Assembly (NCBI GenBank): GCA_021151765.1
Contig: JAGKWR010000005.1
Coordinates: 45,556 to 109,555 of the forward strand
DNA from: Alphaproteobacteria bacterium
GTDB taxonomy: Bacteria > Pseudomonadota > Alphaproteobacteria > Rickettsiales > UBA1997
Reading direction: 5' to 3'
Length of the DNA stretch: 64,000 nucleotides
The position numbers were made by a program, and so were the translations under genes. The notes beneath the pieces were generated by a model. It did no database searches. It was not told the DNA's origin and worked only from the letters and a program-made list of their open reading frames with translations. Positions 52,127 through 63,100 of the stretch are shown piece after piece. Numbering within the stretch: the stretch's first letter is position 1; the number at the start of each line of letters is the position of its first letter.

Positions 52127-52912
52127 ATGAAAGACCATTTATCTTCTAAAGAAAATGAAGGACAAACACTTGTTTCAAGTAAAGAATTGAGCGGTTCTGA
52201 AAATAAATCTTTTCTCGCAACTTTAGCAGAAACAATGACGCAGTATAATTTAGAATATACTGCACAAATGCTAATTTTTGACAGCGAAATAAGCAGTGAG
52301 AAAAAAATATTGTCCCTTAACAGTTTACTTAATGAAGGTTTAGCAATTGATAGTATTATCAACGAAGACAAAACCATGCTGTTTTTTGCAACTCAAATTC
52401 TTGATAAGAATTTAGTAAAATTTTTGTTAGAAAATAACGCCACTGTTTGGACTTCAAATCCGCAAAATAATCCTCTTTTACTTGCTAAATATATTTTTAC
52501 TGAAGCCAGCTTTGCAGCAATAGATCCGGCACAATCTTCTGATGCTTGTGATATTTTAAATATGTTGATGATTAGCGCAATATACTCGCAAAATCTCGAT
52601 TCTCGTCATGAATTTATTAATTTTGCTAAGAGTGATTACAGTTTTTTTAGTTTCGGTTCAGAAAAATATAATTTGATCGATTTAATGTATCCCGAAAATT
52701 TGGCAGCAATCGCCGAAAACTTTTCTGAAAACCTGGCAATAATGTCCTATTGCGAAGAACTACTGAAATACAAATTAGAAAACGGAGCGGAAGTAAAACC
52801 AGAAATTATACAACGCATTAACAATGTTGTGAGAGATATTCCTGCAAAAACCTTTGCTCCGGAATCATATTCAAGCCTAACAGAACAACTATCCGAACAG
52901 CTCGAGAGATAG
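52127..52912 (+). CDS. Ankyrin-like repeat protein
   Basis: 261 residues. EDKTMLFFATQILDKNLVKF, LLENNATVWTSNPQNNPLLL and the closing CEELLKYKLENGAEVKPE fit degenerate ankyrin repeats (helix pair, LLENGA turn). The N-terminal ~80 residues are helical and not recognised. No signal peptide. Proteins with few weak ankyrin repeats are common in host-associated alphaproteobacteria and may mediate protein binding; target unknown. Confidence 0.55.
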   Translation: MKDHLSSKENEGQTLVSSKELSGSENKSFLATLAETMTQYNLEYTAQMLIFDSEISSEKKILSLNSLLNEGLAIDSIINEDKTMLFFATQILDKNLVKFLLENNATVWTSNPQNNPLLLAKYIFTEASFAAIDPAQSSDACDILNMLMISAIYSQNLDSRHEFINFAKSDYSFFSFGSEKYNLIDLMYPENLAAIAENFSENLAIMSYCEELLKYKLENGAEVKPEIIQRINNVVRDIPAKTFAPESYSSLTEQLSEQLER

Positions 52913-52953
52913 AACATTTCTAATAAGACGTAAAAATTTTTCTTACTCTATTA

Positions 52954-54204
52954 TTATTCTTCTCGAAATGCTTTATAAGTAGAGTCAGAAATTGGAGTTA
53001 ATAGATAGGAAACTAATGATCGCGAACCAGTTATGATAAATACTTGTGCCGGCATTCCTGGATATAGCTCAATCTTGTCTTTTAGATTGCTGATATCTTT
53101 TTTGCTGATCGAAACTCGCGCTAAGAAATAAGATTCGTGAGTTTGTTCATTAGTTACAATATCTGGCGACACATTGATTACCTCACCATTCAACTTAGGA
53201 ACTTTCTTACCTTTGTAGGCTGTTAACTGAATTTTAGATTTCATACCGATAGCAACATTATCAATATCTTGTGGCTTCACTTTAGCTTCAATTATCAATT
53301 CTTCGTGTTGCGGCACAATGCTCATCACTTCACCTGCTGGTGGAACAACAGCACCAACAGTGTGATATTTGATGTTCATTACTTTACCAGCTACTGGTGA
53401 TTTAATTGCAGATCGTTTGACGATGTCACGAGACGCATCGAGCTGATTTTGCAAAGCTACAATTTCTACGTCGCTTTCTTTGATTTCTTTTAAGATTTCC
53501 GACAAATCATTACTTTTATAATTGGCAACTTGCAACTTTGCTGTTGCGGCTTCCTCTTCATTTTGCGCAATAGTTTTTTGCAACTCCAATTCACGTAAAA
53601 TTGGTAAATTTTCTTCGGCAACTAAAGGTTGAATTAAACTTAACTCATGTTGCGCAATTCTTAGACGAGTTTCTGCTGATTTTAACTTAGCTTGCAAAAC
53701 TCTTGTTTCCCCCACTCTTTTCTCTCTTCGTGATTGAAAAAGATGAAGTTGGTTATCAGCAATTTCTTTCAACTTTTCTTGGTCTAACTGCGATAACTCT
53801 CCGACTTGAGCAAAAAAATCTGTAAAATTTAAAGTTGTCTTATTTTCTTTTTCGGCAATTAAACGATTTTTTTGAAGCTGAGTTGTCCACAGTCTTTCTT
53901 TTAGAATTTGTTGTTCACTTTTAGCTTTAATATCGTGGAGATAAAGCAGCACATCTCCTTCATTAACCATTTGCCCTTCTTTTACTAAAATTTGGTCAAT
54001 AATTCCGCCTTCCAAATGTTGAATGTTTTTGCGATTAAAATCTAAAACGACCAAACCATCAGCAATTGAAGCTGATTTAATCGGTAAAAACGCCGCCCAA
54101 CTAATAAAAATTACAGCAAAAACTATTAAAGCTTTAATTCCATGTTTAATGGCGGTTTCAGCAACTTTAGAATTTTCGGAAGGTAAAGGTAAATTTAGGC
54201 TCAT
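52954..54204 (-). CDS. Type I secretion membrane fusion protein (HlyD/PrtE family)
   Basis: 416 residues. One N-terminal membrane helix (IKALIVFAVIFISWAAFLPI) is followed by DGLVVLDFNRKNIQHLEGGI IDQILVKEGQMVNEGDVLLY, a biotinyl-lipoyl half. A long coiled coil runs ~100-270, then the second half SPVAGKVMNIKYHTVGAVVP and the beta-barrel LYPGMPAQVFI. It links the ABC pump to TolC in the periplasm. It overlaps the ABC gene stop by 4 bp (ATGA). Last gene of the operon. Confidence 0.93.
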   Translation of the reverse strand: MSLNLPLPSENSKVAETAIKHGIKALIVFAVIFISWAAFLPIKSASIADGLVVLDFNRKNIQHLEGGIIDQILVKEGQMVNEGDVLLYLHDIKAKSEQQILKERLWTTQLQKNRLIAEKENKTTLNFTDFFAQVGELSQLDQEKLKEIADNQLHLFQSRREKRVGETRVLQAKLKSAETRLRIAQHELSLIQPLVAEENLPILRELELQKTIAQNEEEAATAKLQVANYKSNDLSEILKEIKESDVEIVALQNQLDASRDIVKRSAIKSPVAGKVMNIKYHTVGAVVPPAGEVMSIVPQHEELIIEAKVKPQDIDNVAIGMKSKIQLTAYKGKKVPKLNGEVINVSPDIVTNEQTHESYFLARVSISKKDISNLKDKIELYPGMPAQVFIITGSRSLVSYLLTPISDSTYKAFREE

Positions 54205-55925
54205 TTTTTCATCTCCTCCAATCTTGGTAATGTTGGAGTTTCAGACTTTGCAACTGAATTGGAGAAAACTTTATCAACACTATCAAAAGCCTTTATTTCG
54301 CCATCTCGTAACAACATAACCTTATCACAAATTGACATAACTGAAGTGCGATGCGTAATTATAATTGTAGTAATTTTTTGCTCTTTGGCGCGTAAAATAG
54401 TTTGGTTTAGAGCATTCTCGCCTTCGGTATCAAGATTAGAATTTGGCTCATCCAAAACTACGAATTTAACATTGCCAAAATAAGCGCGAGCTAAAGCAAT
54501 TCTTTGTTTTTGACCGGCTGATAAGTTAGCCGCATCTTTTTCAATTAACGTTTCATAACCTTGCGACAAAGATAAAATTACTTGGTGAATATCGCATAAT
54601 TGCGCCGCTTTAATTATTTCTTCATCTTGTGCTGATTTGCTCATACGCGAAATATTGTGCTTCACCGAACCTTTAAAAAGCTCAACATCTTGTGGCAAAT
54701 ATCCGATATATTTACCGATTTTTTCTAAATCTTGATCAAATAAATTGGCACCATCAAGTCGGATAATTCCGGAAGAAGGCTTCAATACACCAACCAAAAG
54801 ACGTGCTAAAGTCGTTTTGCCACTTCCAGTTGGGCCAATTATAGCGATAACCTCACCCGCATTAATTTTAAATGAAGCACCTTTAATGACGAAACGATCA
54901 GAATTGGGAATTTTATAAATTAGCTTATCGACAACAATTTCGCCGCTAAGTTGCGGTAATTCAATTTTATCTTTGTCATTAACATAATTTTTCAAAGACT
55001 CATTGAGGCGTAAATAAGCTGCTTTGAAAGTTTTGATCGCTTTCCACAAACCGATAGCATTATCGAAAGGCGCCAAAGCTTTGCCTGCTAAAATCGAAGT
55101 TGCGATAATACCGCCCGGCGACATCATGTTATACATAACTAAAACCGCACTGGATGCCATGGTTATACTTTGCAAAGCCATTCTAAAAGTTTTTGAAACG
55201 GCCGACATTTTATTAGAAATAGTCGCCAACTTTCCCGATATTTTGCGCAACTCATTGTTACTTTCTTGCCAATCATTACGTACACTTGCCTTCATTCCCA
55301 TCGCATTAATTACTTCGGAGTTTGAAGAAATAATTTCAAAATCACGCATCACTTGTGATTGCATCTGGTTACTTTTTTCGATTAAATCTTTGGTAATTTT
55401 TTCGTTAAGATAACCCATTTTTAACATCAACAAACCACCAACTAGAGTTATAATACCATTTACCCAGTGGATGAAAAATATCATGATCAAATAAACTGCT
55501 GCGAAAGGTGCATCGAACAAAACTGCTAAATTTGGACCAGCAATAAAAGATTTAATAGTTTGTAAATCGCGCATATTTTGGCTGCTAATATTCTTATTTG
55601 AGCCCTGAGATTCAATGGTGCTGTTGAACAAAATTGGCGATAACTTTTCATCCAACCAATTAGAAATATGCAAAAAAATAGTTGAACGAATTTGGGTTAA
55701 AATTCCTAAAAAACAAAAAAAGGCCAAAACAATAATCGTCAAATACAACAATGTTTCGATGCTATTGCTGGCTAAAACTCGATCCAAAACTTGCATCGAA
55801 TAAATCGAAGTAACCAAAGTAAAAATGCTGATAAAAAAGCTAAATACAAAGCAAAACCAGAAAGCTCTTTTGCATGAATCAAGAGCGTTTTTTATGACTT
55901 GTTGTGACTGGTTAGGAATCATCAA
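54201..55925 (-). CDS. Type I secretion ABC transporter (PrtD/LapB-like, no C39 domain)
   Basis: 574 residues. Six-helix exporter part to ~300 (for example FWFCFVFSFFISIFTLVTSI). ATPase then has Walker A GPTGSGKTTLA (~361-371), signature LSAGQKQRIALARA (~466-479), Walker B VKFVVLDEPNSNLD and H-loop IIITHR. No peptidase C39 domain, as in PrtD, so the substrate is not cleaved at an N-terminal leader. It recognises the C-terminal signal of the RTX protein. Overlaps TolC stop by 4 bp. Confidence 0.93.
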   Translation of the reverse strand: MMIPNQSQQVIKNALDSCKRAFWFCFVFSFFISIFTLVTSIYSMQVLDRVLASNSIETLLYLTIIVLAFFCFLGILTQIRSTIFLHISNWLDEKLSPILFNSTIESQGSNKNISSQNMRDLQTIKSFIAGPNLAVLFDAPFAAVYLIMIFFIHWVNGIITLVGGLLMLKMGYLNEKITKDLIEKSNQMQSQVMRDFEIISSNSEVINAMGMKASVRNDWQESNNELRKISGKLATISNKMSAVSKTFRMALQSITMASSAVLVMYNMMSPGGIIATSILAGKALAPFDNAIGLWKAIKTFKAAYLRLNESLKNYVNDKDKIELPQLSGEIVVDKLIYKIPNSDRFVIKGASFKINAGEVIAIIGPTGSGKTTLARLLVGVLKPSSGIIRLDGANLFDQDLEKIGKYIGYLPQDVELFKGSVKHNISRMSKSAQDEEIIKAAQLCDIHQVILSLSQGYETLIEKDAANLSAGQKQRIALARAYFGNVKFVVLDEPNSNLDTEGENALNQTILRAKEQKITTIIITHRTSVMSICDKVMLLRDGEIKAFDSVDKVFSNSVAKSETPTLPRLEEMKK

Positions 55926-57178
55926 ATTTCTCCGAGAAAGTATTTTATTTTGTAATGGGTAACTACCAAATTAATTTGTGATTCAATATAGCTTATTTTC
56001 TTGTCATTAGCCTCAATTTTGGCGCGAATAACTTCAATTGGATCTTCAACTTTTAGCTTTGATCTTTTTGTAAAAATTTCGGCACGATTTTTTGCCAACT
56101 CAAAAAGTTTTTTATTAGTTTTGTGAATTTCAGAGAAATAACGATATTCTTCCAAAGCTTGATTTACCTCTTTAATCACGTTATCACGAGTGATTTCATA
56201 TTCTTCTTTCGCAGCATCACGATCATAACCGGCTTTGCTCACATTGGCATATTCCACACCTTTTTGGAAAATCGGAACTGTGACGTTAACAAAAACTGAT
56301 TTTGAATCTAAGTCACGACCGTTCAAATAAAGCACGTTGGTTTGTCGACTGGTTGATGCGCTTAGAGAAACTTTAGGTAAAAAATTAGATTGTTCTGCAT
56401 TATAAGCAGCCTTAGCAGCAAGATAGCTGTAGTGATAAGATTTTATATTGTGATTATTTTTTAAAACTGTTTCTAAAACTTGCTGATCCTGAAAATTTTC
56501 TTCAACTATCTTGGGAGTTACTAATTTGGAGTGAATATCACCAATGATATTTTTGTAATCAAACTTAGCTTTGCTGAGCTTACTCGAGAAATCTAAATAT
56601 TTTTCATTAGCAATTGAGCTCTCGTAAGTGAATTTTATGATGTCAGCGTTATCAATTATTTTCGCCTCTTTGCGTCGATTCACCAACTCCAAAAAACGAG
56701 CACTTAAATCTTTGTTTTCTTGCTGAATTTTTACGATCTCGTCATAGCGATACAAATTGCAGTAGGCTTGTATAGCATTGAAAGAAACTTCCTGAACTTT
56801 ATCAGATGTTTTGGAATAGCTCGATTTTGACTTAAAATCTGCTTCACGATATTTTGAAACCGAATGTAAACCATCAAATATTGGTTGTTCTAATGAAAGT
56901 TCTTTGGTGTTTTGTTTGCCCGATCGATCGTAATTTTGTCCTTCGTAAAAGCTATTTCGATTACCATATTGCAAACTAGCTTTAACACTTGGTAAAAACT
57001 CTGATAATGCCTGAGTTTTACCAGTATTGACGGAATTAAGCCGCAACTGTTCAAGTTTAATGTTGCGATTATTAGCCTTAGCAATGTCGATAGCTTCCTG
57101 CATTGTTTCAGCAATGGAGTTGCTAGAAAACAAATAGCAGGAAGATATGACAGCAAACTTTAGCAGACTTCTTTTCAT
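55922..57178 (-). CDS. TolC-family outer-membrane protein
   Basis: 418 residues. A signal peptide (KFAVISSCYLFSSNSIAET) precedes the TolC repeats: AIDIAKANNRNIKLEQLRL with LPSVKASLQYGNRN, and LPKVSLSASTSRQTN with VFVNVTVPIFQKGVEY. It forms the trimeric channel-tunnel of the type I exporter. It begins 5 bp after the RTX gene stop, so all four genes probably share one transcript. Confidence 0.9.
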   Translation of the reverse strand: MKRSLLKFAVISSCYLFSSNSIAETMQEAIDIAKANNRNIKLEQLRLNSVNTGKTQALSEFLPSVKASLQYGNRNSFYEGQNYDRSGKQNTKELSLEQPIFDGLHSVSKYREADFKSKSSYSKTSDKVQEVSFNAIQAYCNLYRYDEIVKIQQENKDLSARFLELVNRRKEAKIIDNADIIKFTYESSIANEKYLDFSSKLSKAKFDYKNIIGDIHSKLVTPKIVEENFQDQQVLETVLKNNHNIKSYHYSYLAAKAAYNAEQSNFLPKVSLSASTSRQTNVLYLNGRDLDSKSVFVNVTVPIFQKGVEYANVSKAGYDRDAAKEEYEITRDNVIKEVNQALEEYRYFSEIHKTNKKLFELAKNRAEIFTKRSKLKVEDPIEVIRAKIEANDKKISYIESQINLVVTHYKIKYFLGEI

Positions 57179-57183
57179 GAATC

Positions 57184-60100
57184 TTAGAAAATAAAATCTG
57201 TTTCATCGAGTTTAATATCACCTACAAGCTTGATTTCAAAATCAGAATTTGGGTCGTCAATTACGGTATTTTTGCCATCAAAATAATACTGTAAATTTTC
57301 ACTTGCACTTGAGCTATTCAAGCCTTCAGAAACCGATTGGAAACCCAAACCAGATAAATTGATTTTATCTTCGCCTCTAATGAAATCCATGATGGTATCA
57401 CTTGAGTTTCTGACTGATTCATTAAGGTTGTTGAAGATAAATTGATCTTTACCAGAGCCACCAAATAGAACATCGGCACCCATACCACCAATTAAAGTAT
57501 CATCTCCATTATTTCCCTTAAGATTATCAAAACCCTCATAACCATAAATAGCATCGTTATTAACTGATCCACTTATACTGTTATTAGCATTATTACCATT
57601 TAAGGCATTAGTAAGCATTGTCATGACAAAGTTTTGAGAAACTTCGTTTACTCCATCAGTTGCAGTAACTGTAATTGTAAGGTTAGAGCCAATTGTCGAT
57701 GATGGAGCTTTTCCGCTAAATGTTCTAGTTAAAGAATCAAAATTTAACCATTCTGGTAACTGTGAACCATCTTCTAATTTAGCACTATAACTCAGAACAT
57801 CACCCTCAATGTCTGTAAAGGCATTAGCAATAAATACATAATTAAATAAATTTTCTACTTTGATAGATTGATTAGCTATTTTATTGGCAACTACTGGAGC
57901 ATCATTCACTGAATTTATTGTTAAATTAATGCCGACAATATTCGAATAATTACCTGAACTTTCTTTGAATTTATAATAAAAGGTATCTGTTCCCTTATAA
58001 TCTTTATTAGGCGTATAAGTCACTGTATTGTTAACTGCATCTGTAACGATTTTACCTTTACCAGGATTACTGAAAACAAAACGATTAAGAACAGCAAATT
58101 GGGCTAAATCTTCACCTTCAATATCAAAGTCATTTGCCAATAAATCAGTCAATTTAATAACGATTGCACTATCTTCATCGACAGTAAATGAGTCTGCCAC
58201 AGCGACTGCCGCATCATTTACTGGATTGATATTAAGATTAATACTAGCTTGGTTTGAAAGGTTTCCAAAACTATCCTTAATCTGATAAGTTAAAACGTCC
58301 AAACCATTATAATCTTTGTTAGGAGTGTAAGTTATTCCAGAATCAGTAACTGTGATTTTTCCTTTAAGAGGTTGACCAAATACAAAACTATCTTTGGTTA
58401 GCTTACTTATATTAGCTCCATCTTCAGGATCATAATCATTTTTCAGCAAAGAGGCAAAGCTAATATTCAAACTAGTATCTTCCGTCAAACTAAATGAATC
58501 ATTAACAGCTGTAGGAGTATCTTCAACCGCCTTGATTGTTAAGTTAATCGTAGCCTTACTAGACAAAGCTCCGTTACTATCTTTTACTTGGTAAACTAAT
58601 GAATCGTTACCATTATAATTCTTAGATGGAGTATAAGTTATAGTACCGTTAACAGCATCTTTAGTAAGAACTCCTTTAAAAGGATTGCTGAAAACAAACT
58701 TATCCATCGTCAAATTCTTAAATGAATCGCCATCTTCCACATCAAAGTCATTGGCCAATAAATCACTCAACTTAATCGTAATCGAGCTGTCCTCATCTAA
58801 AACGAAAGCGTCATTAGCAGCAATCGCCACATCATTAATCGACTTCACATTCAAATTAATCGACGCCACATTCGATAAAACACCAGAACTATCCTTAATC
58901 TGATAAGTTAGAACTTCTAAACCATTATAGTCCTTGTTCGGAGTATAAACAATACCAGTATCAGTAACAACCACAGAACCATTTAACACAGAACCAAAAA
59001 CAAAATTATCCTTACCAAACTTCTTAATATTAGAGCCATCCTCTAAATCAGAATCATTACTCAACAACGCATCAAAAGGAATGGTAAAAGGCATGTCTTC
59101 ATTTAAAGAGTAAGCATCATTAACAGCAATCGGAGCATCATTAACCTGATTAATATTCAAACTAATCGTAGCCTTATTAGAAAAAACTCCATTACTGTCT
59201 TTCACTTGGTAAGCTATAAAATCTATTCCATTGTAGTTCTTAGGCGAAGTATAAGTAATAGTACCATTCACAGCATCTTTAGTAAGAAAGCCTTTAGAAG
59301 GATTACTAAAAACAAACTTATCCATCGTCAAATTCTTAAATGAATCGCCGTCTTCCACATCAAAATCATTAGCCAATAAATCGCTCAACTTAATCGTAAT
59401 CGAGCTGTCCTCATCTAAAACGAAAGCGTCATTAGCAGCAACCGCCACATCATTACTCGGCTTCACATTCAAATTAATCGAAGCCGCATTCGATAAAGCT
59501 CCAGAACTATCCTTAATCTGATAAGTTAAAACGTCAGTACCATTATAATCCTTATTCGGAGTATAAACAATACCAGTATCAGTAACAACCACAGAACCAT
59601 TTAACGCAGAACTAAAAACAAAACTATCTTTGCCAAGCTTTTTGATATTAGCGCCATCTTCCAAATCAGAATCATTGCTCAACAAAGCAGCAAAAGAAAT
59701 AGTCAAAGGCGTGTCTTCGTTTAAAGAATAATCATCATTTCTTGCAACTGGTGACACGTTAGGGTTACTTACGCTGACCTTGATTGCGAAGCTTTGCGAG
59801 ACTGATAATCCCGAATTGTCAGTTGCACTTACTTTTACATTAAAATCTGTAGTCGAAGAAAGATTTGGAGTTCCGCTGAATTTATTACCATCAAATGATA
59901 GCCATGCCGGTAAAGCTGAACCATCAGCCAAAGTTGCTTTAATAGTTAAGCTATCACCATCAACGTCAGAAAACAAATTAGTCGGCAACTCATAAGAAAC
60001 AGCATTACCAGACTGAATATTGTATGACTGTAAAGTGCCGATAGTTGTAGGAGCATCATTAACTGCTATAACTTTTACTTTAACATTTGCCGTACTTTGC

Positions 60101-63100
60101 ACACCGTTTGAGTCTGCAATAACATATGAGAAGGAATCTTCGCCGTTATAATCCTTATTTGGCTTATAAAGCAAAGTACCGTCTGATTCATTAATTGTTA
60201 CAACACCATTCAAAGGCTGAGTGTAGCTGATAATATTGCTGGAAAATAAAACGTCTTCAACATCGTTATCATTGTTGAGAATAGCCAACTTAGTCGCGAC
60301 ATCTTCAGAAATGTTGAAGTTATCATCCAAAGCTACTGGAGCATCATTTACACCGTTGACCAATCCTTTTTTAACAATAGTTGCCACAGCACCGTTAGAA
60401 TCTTTGATCGTCAGAGTTATTTCTTCATTTCCAAAGAAATTTTGGTTAGAAATATAAGAAATCTGATTTCCCGAAATCTCAATTTTACCATTTTTCGCAG
60501 AAGCTGAAACTAAAGTTAAAGCATCACCTTCGCGGTCAAAGAAATAATCAGAAATATCGAAAGTTTTAACTTCATCTTCATTAAAACTGATCGCACTATT
60601 TGAAATAGCCTTAGGCGCTGAGTTTACTATTTTAACATTTATCAAAACTTCCGCAGGATCTGAAACTAAACCTTCCGCATCTTTTAGCGAATATTTAAAG
60701 CTGTCTTGTCCGTAAAAATCGCTATTTGGAATGTAAAAAACTCGACCATCGGTTTGAATTTGCAAACTACCATTTGCTGGAGGTTGAGTGATAACAATTG
60801 AGTCGCCGTTAAAGAAGCCCGTTTCAACATCATAATCATTATTAGTAATATTGATTAGAACCGACGAGTTTTCATTAACAACTGCGCTATCATTTACAGA
60901 AACTGGTTTATCATTAACTGGATCAATCGTCAGTGTAATTGTCTTGGATTCAGAATCTGATAAACCATCTGAAGCTTTGTAACTAAAAGAATCTTGGCCA
61001 TTAAAATTAGCATTCGGCTTGTAAACAAACTTACCATTTTCAATTTTGATTGAACCAAATTTTGGATTACTCACCAATTTAAGCGACAAACTCGTGCTAT
61101 CGACATCACTAGTGCTTGCCAAAGCATCGATTATTAATGACTCATCTTCATTGCCAGTGACACTTAAATTCTGCGCAACTGGAGCATCATTAACTGCAGC
61201 AACTTCCAACGAAATTGTGGTTGTCTGGCTGTTTCCTTGTTGATCTAAGTAGGATATTTCAAAACTATCTAATCCACTGTAATTTGAATTTGCTTGATAG
61301 ATTAATCCAGTTTCAGCGTTGTAAGAAACTGTGCCGTTCAAAGCTTGAGAAACAGCGGTTACTTCAGCAACTGAATTATCTAGAATAACCATTTTAGTAG
61401 CGCGATCTTCATAAACTCTAAAGTAACTACCAAGTGAATATGAAACGTCTTCAGAAGAATCTGCGATAGCCAATAAATCAAAATTTTTACCATCAGCAAA
61501 AGATAAATTTTCAATTTTATAAGCTGAGTTAGCAAAAAAGTTAGCGATCGTAACTGATCTTACAGAGTTTTGCTCTTTAATCACTAAATCCTGATTATTT
61601 TTTGCTAAACTGATTTTTGTGTAATCAACACTGCTATCAAAATTTATTGTGTCGTTGCCACCAGTGTCGCTTACTGAATCATCACCGAAATCTGCGGAAA
61701 AATTATAAGTATCGTTACCTATTCCAGCTCGAATCACATCATTGCCTGCTCCGGCATTTATTGTGTTATCTCCATCTCCGGCATAAATATAATCATTTCC
61801 TTCATTACCCAATATATTATCAGAAAATGGTGTGGTGATTATTTTATCTGCAAATTCAGTTCCCGAAATTGTTAGACCTTCAGAAATATTAAAAGTTGAG
61901 CCGTCAGAAAACTGCAAAGTTTCAATTTTAGAACCATTATAAAAGTTCATAATTTTTATTTGATCGACTCCATCTTGAACATTAATTACGAGATTAGAGT
62001 CTTGCAAAGTCATACTAATATCTGACTGAACGATACCTTCACCAAACACAATCTTGTCGTTGCCATAAACATCATAAATCGTGTCTTGGCCATCACCCAA
62101 ATTGAACAAGTAAGTGTCGCTAGTATGGTGATATCCGTTTTTCTCGATGTAGTCATTACCTTTGCCGCCAGACAAAGTATCATCTCCGTAATTACCATAA
62201 ATTGTGTCATCTCCAATATTTCCAGTAATCAACTCAGAACTATCAGTACCAACCAAAGTTTCACCAGCAGCATTAGTTCCCACAATATCAAAACCATTTA
62301 CTAAACTCATAGTTGAGCCATCCGCAAATTGTAAAGTTTCGATTTTTTCTACTGTATTACCAACACTGAAAAAACGATTAATGCGAATCTGATCACCACT
62401 GGATCCAATCTTAATAATCAAAGACTGATTGTTCGCCCAATCTTCAACTAAAGTTATGTCAGACTTGGAAATGCCTTCGCCAAAAACAATTTTATCACTA
62501 CCATTAACATCATAAATCGTGTCTTGGCCATCACCCAAATTGAACAAATAAGTGTCGTTAGTATGGTGATATCCGTTCTTCTCGATGTAGTCATTACCTT
62601 TGCCGCCAGACAAAGTATCATCTCCGTAATTACCATAAATTGTGTCATCTCCAACATTTCCAGTAATCTCTTCAGAACTATCAGTACCAACCAAAGTTTC
62701 ACCAGCAGTGTTGCTTCCAATAATATCAAAACCATCAATCAAACTCATAGTTGAGCCATCTGCAAATTGTAAAGTTTCGATTTTTTCTACTGTATTACCA
62801 TTGCTGAAGAAGCGATTAATGCGAATCTGATCACCGTTAGATCCAACTTTTATCAACAATGTGTTATTATTGCTCCACTCCTGAACCAAGGTTATATCTG
62901 ACTTCGAAATGCCTTCGCCAAACACAATCTTGTCATTGCCATAAACATCATAAATCTTGTCTTGGCCATCACCTAGATTGAACAAGTAAGTGTCGTTAGT
63001 ATGGTGATATCCGTTCTTCTCGATGTAGTCATTACCTTTGCCGCCAGACAAAGTATCATCTCCGTAATTACCATAAATTGCGTCATCTCCAATATTTCCA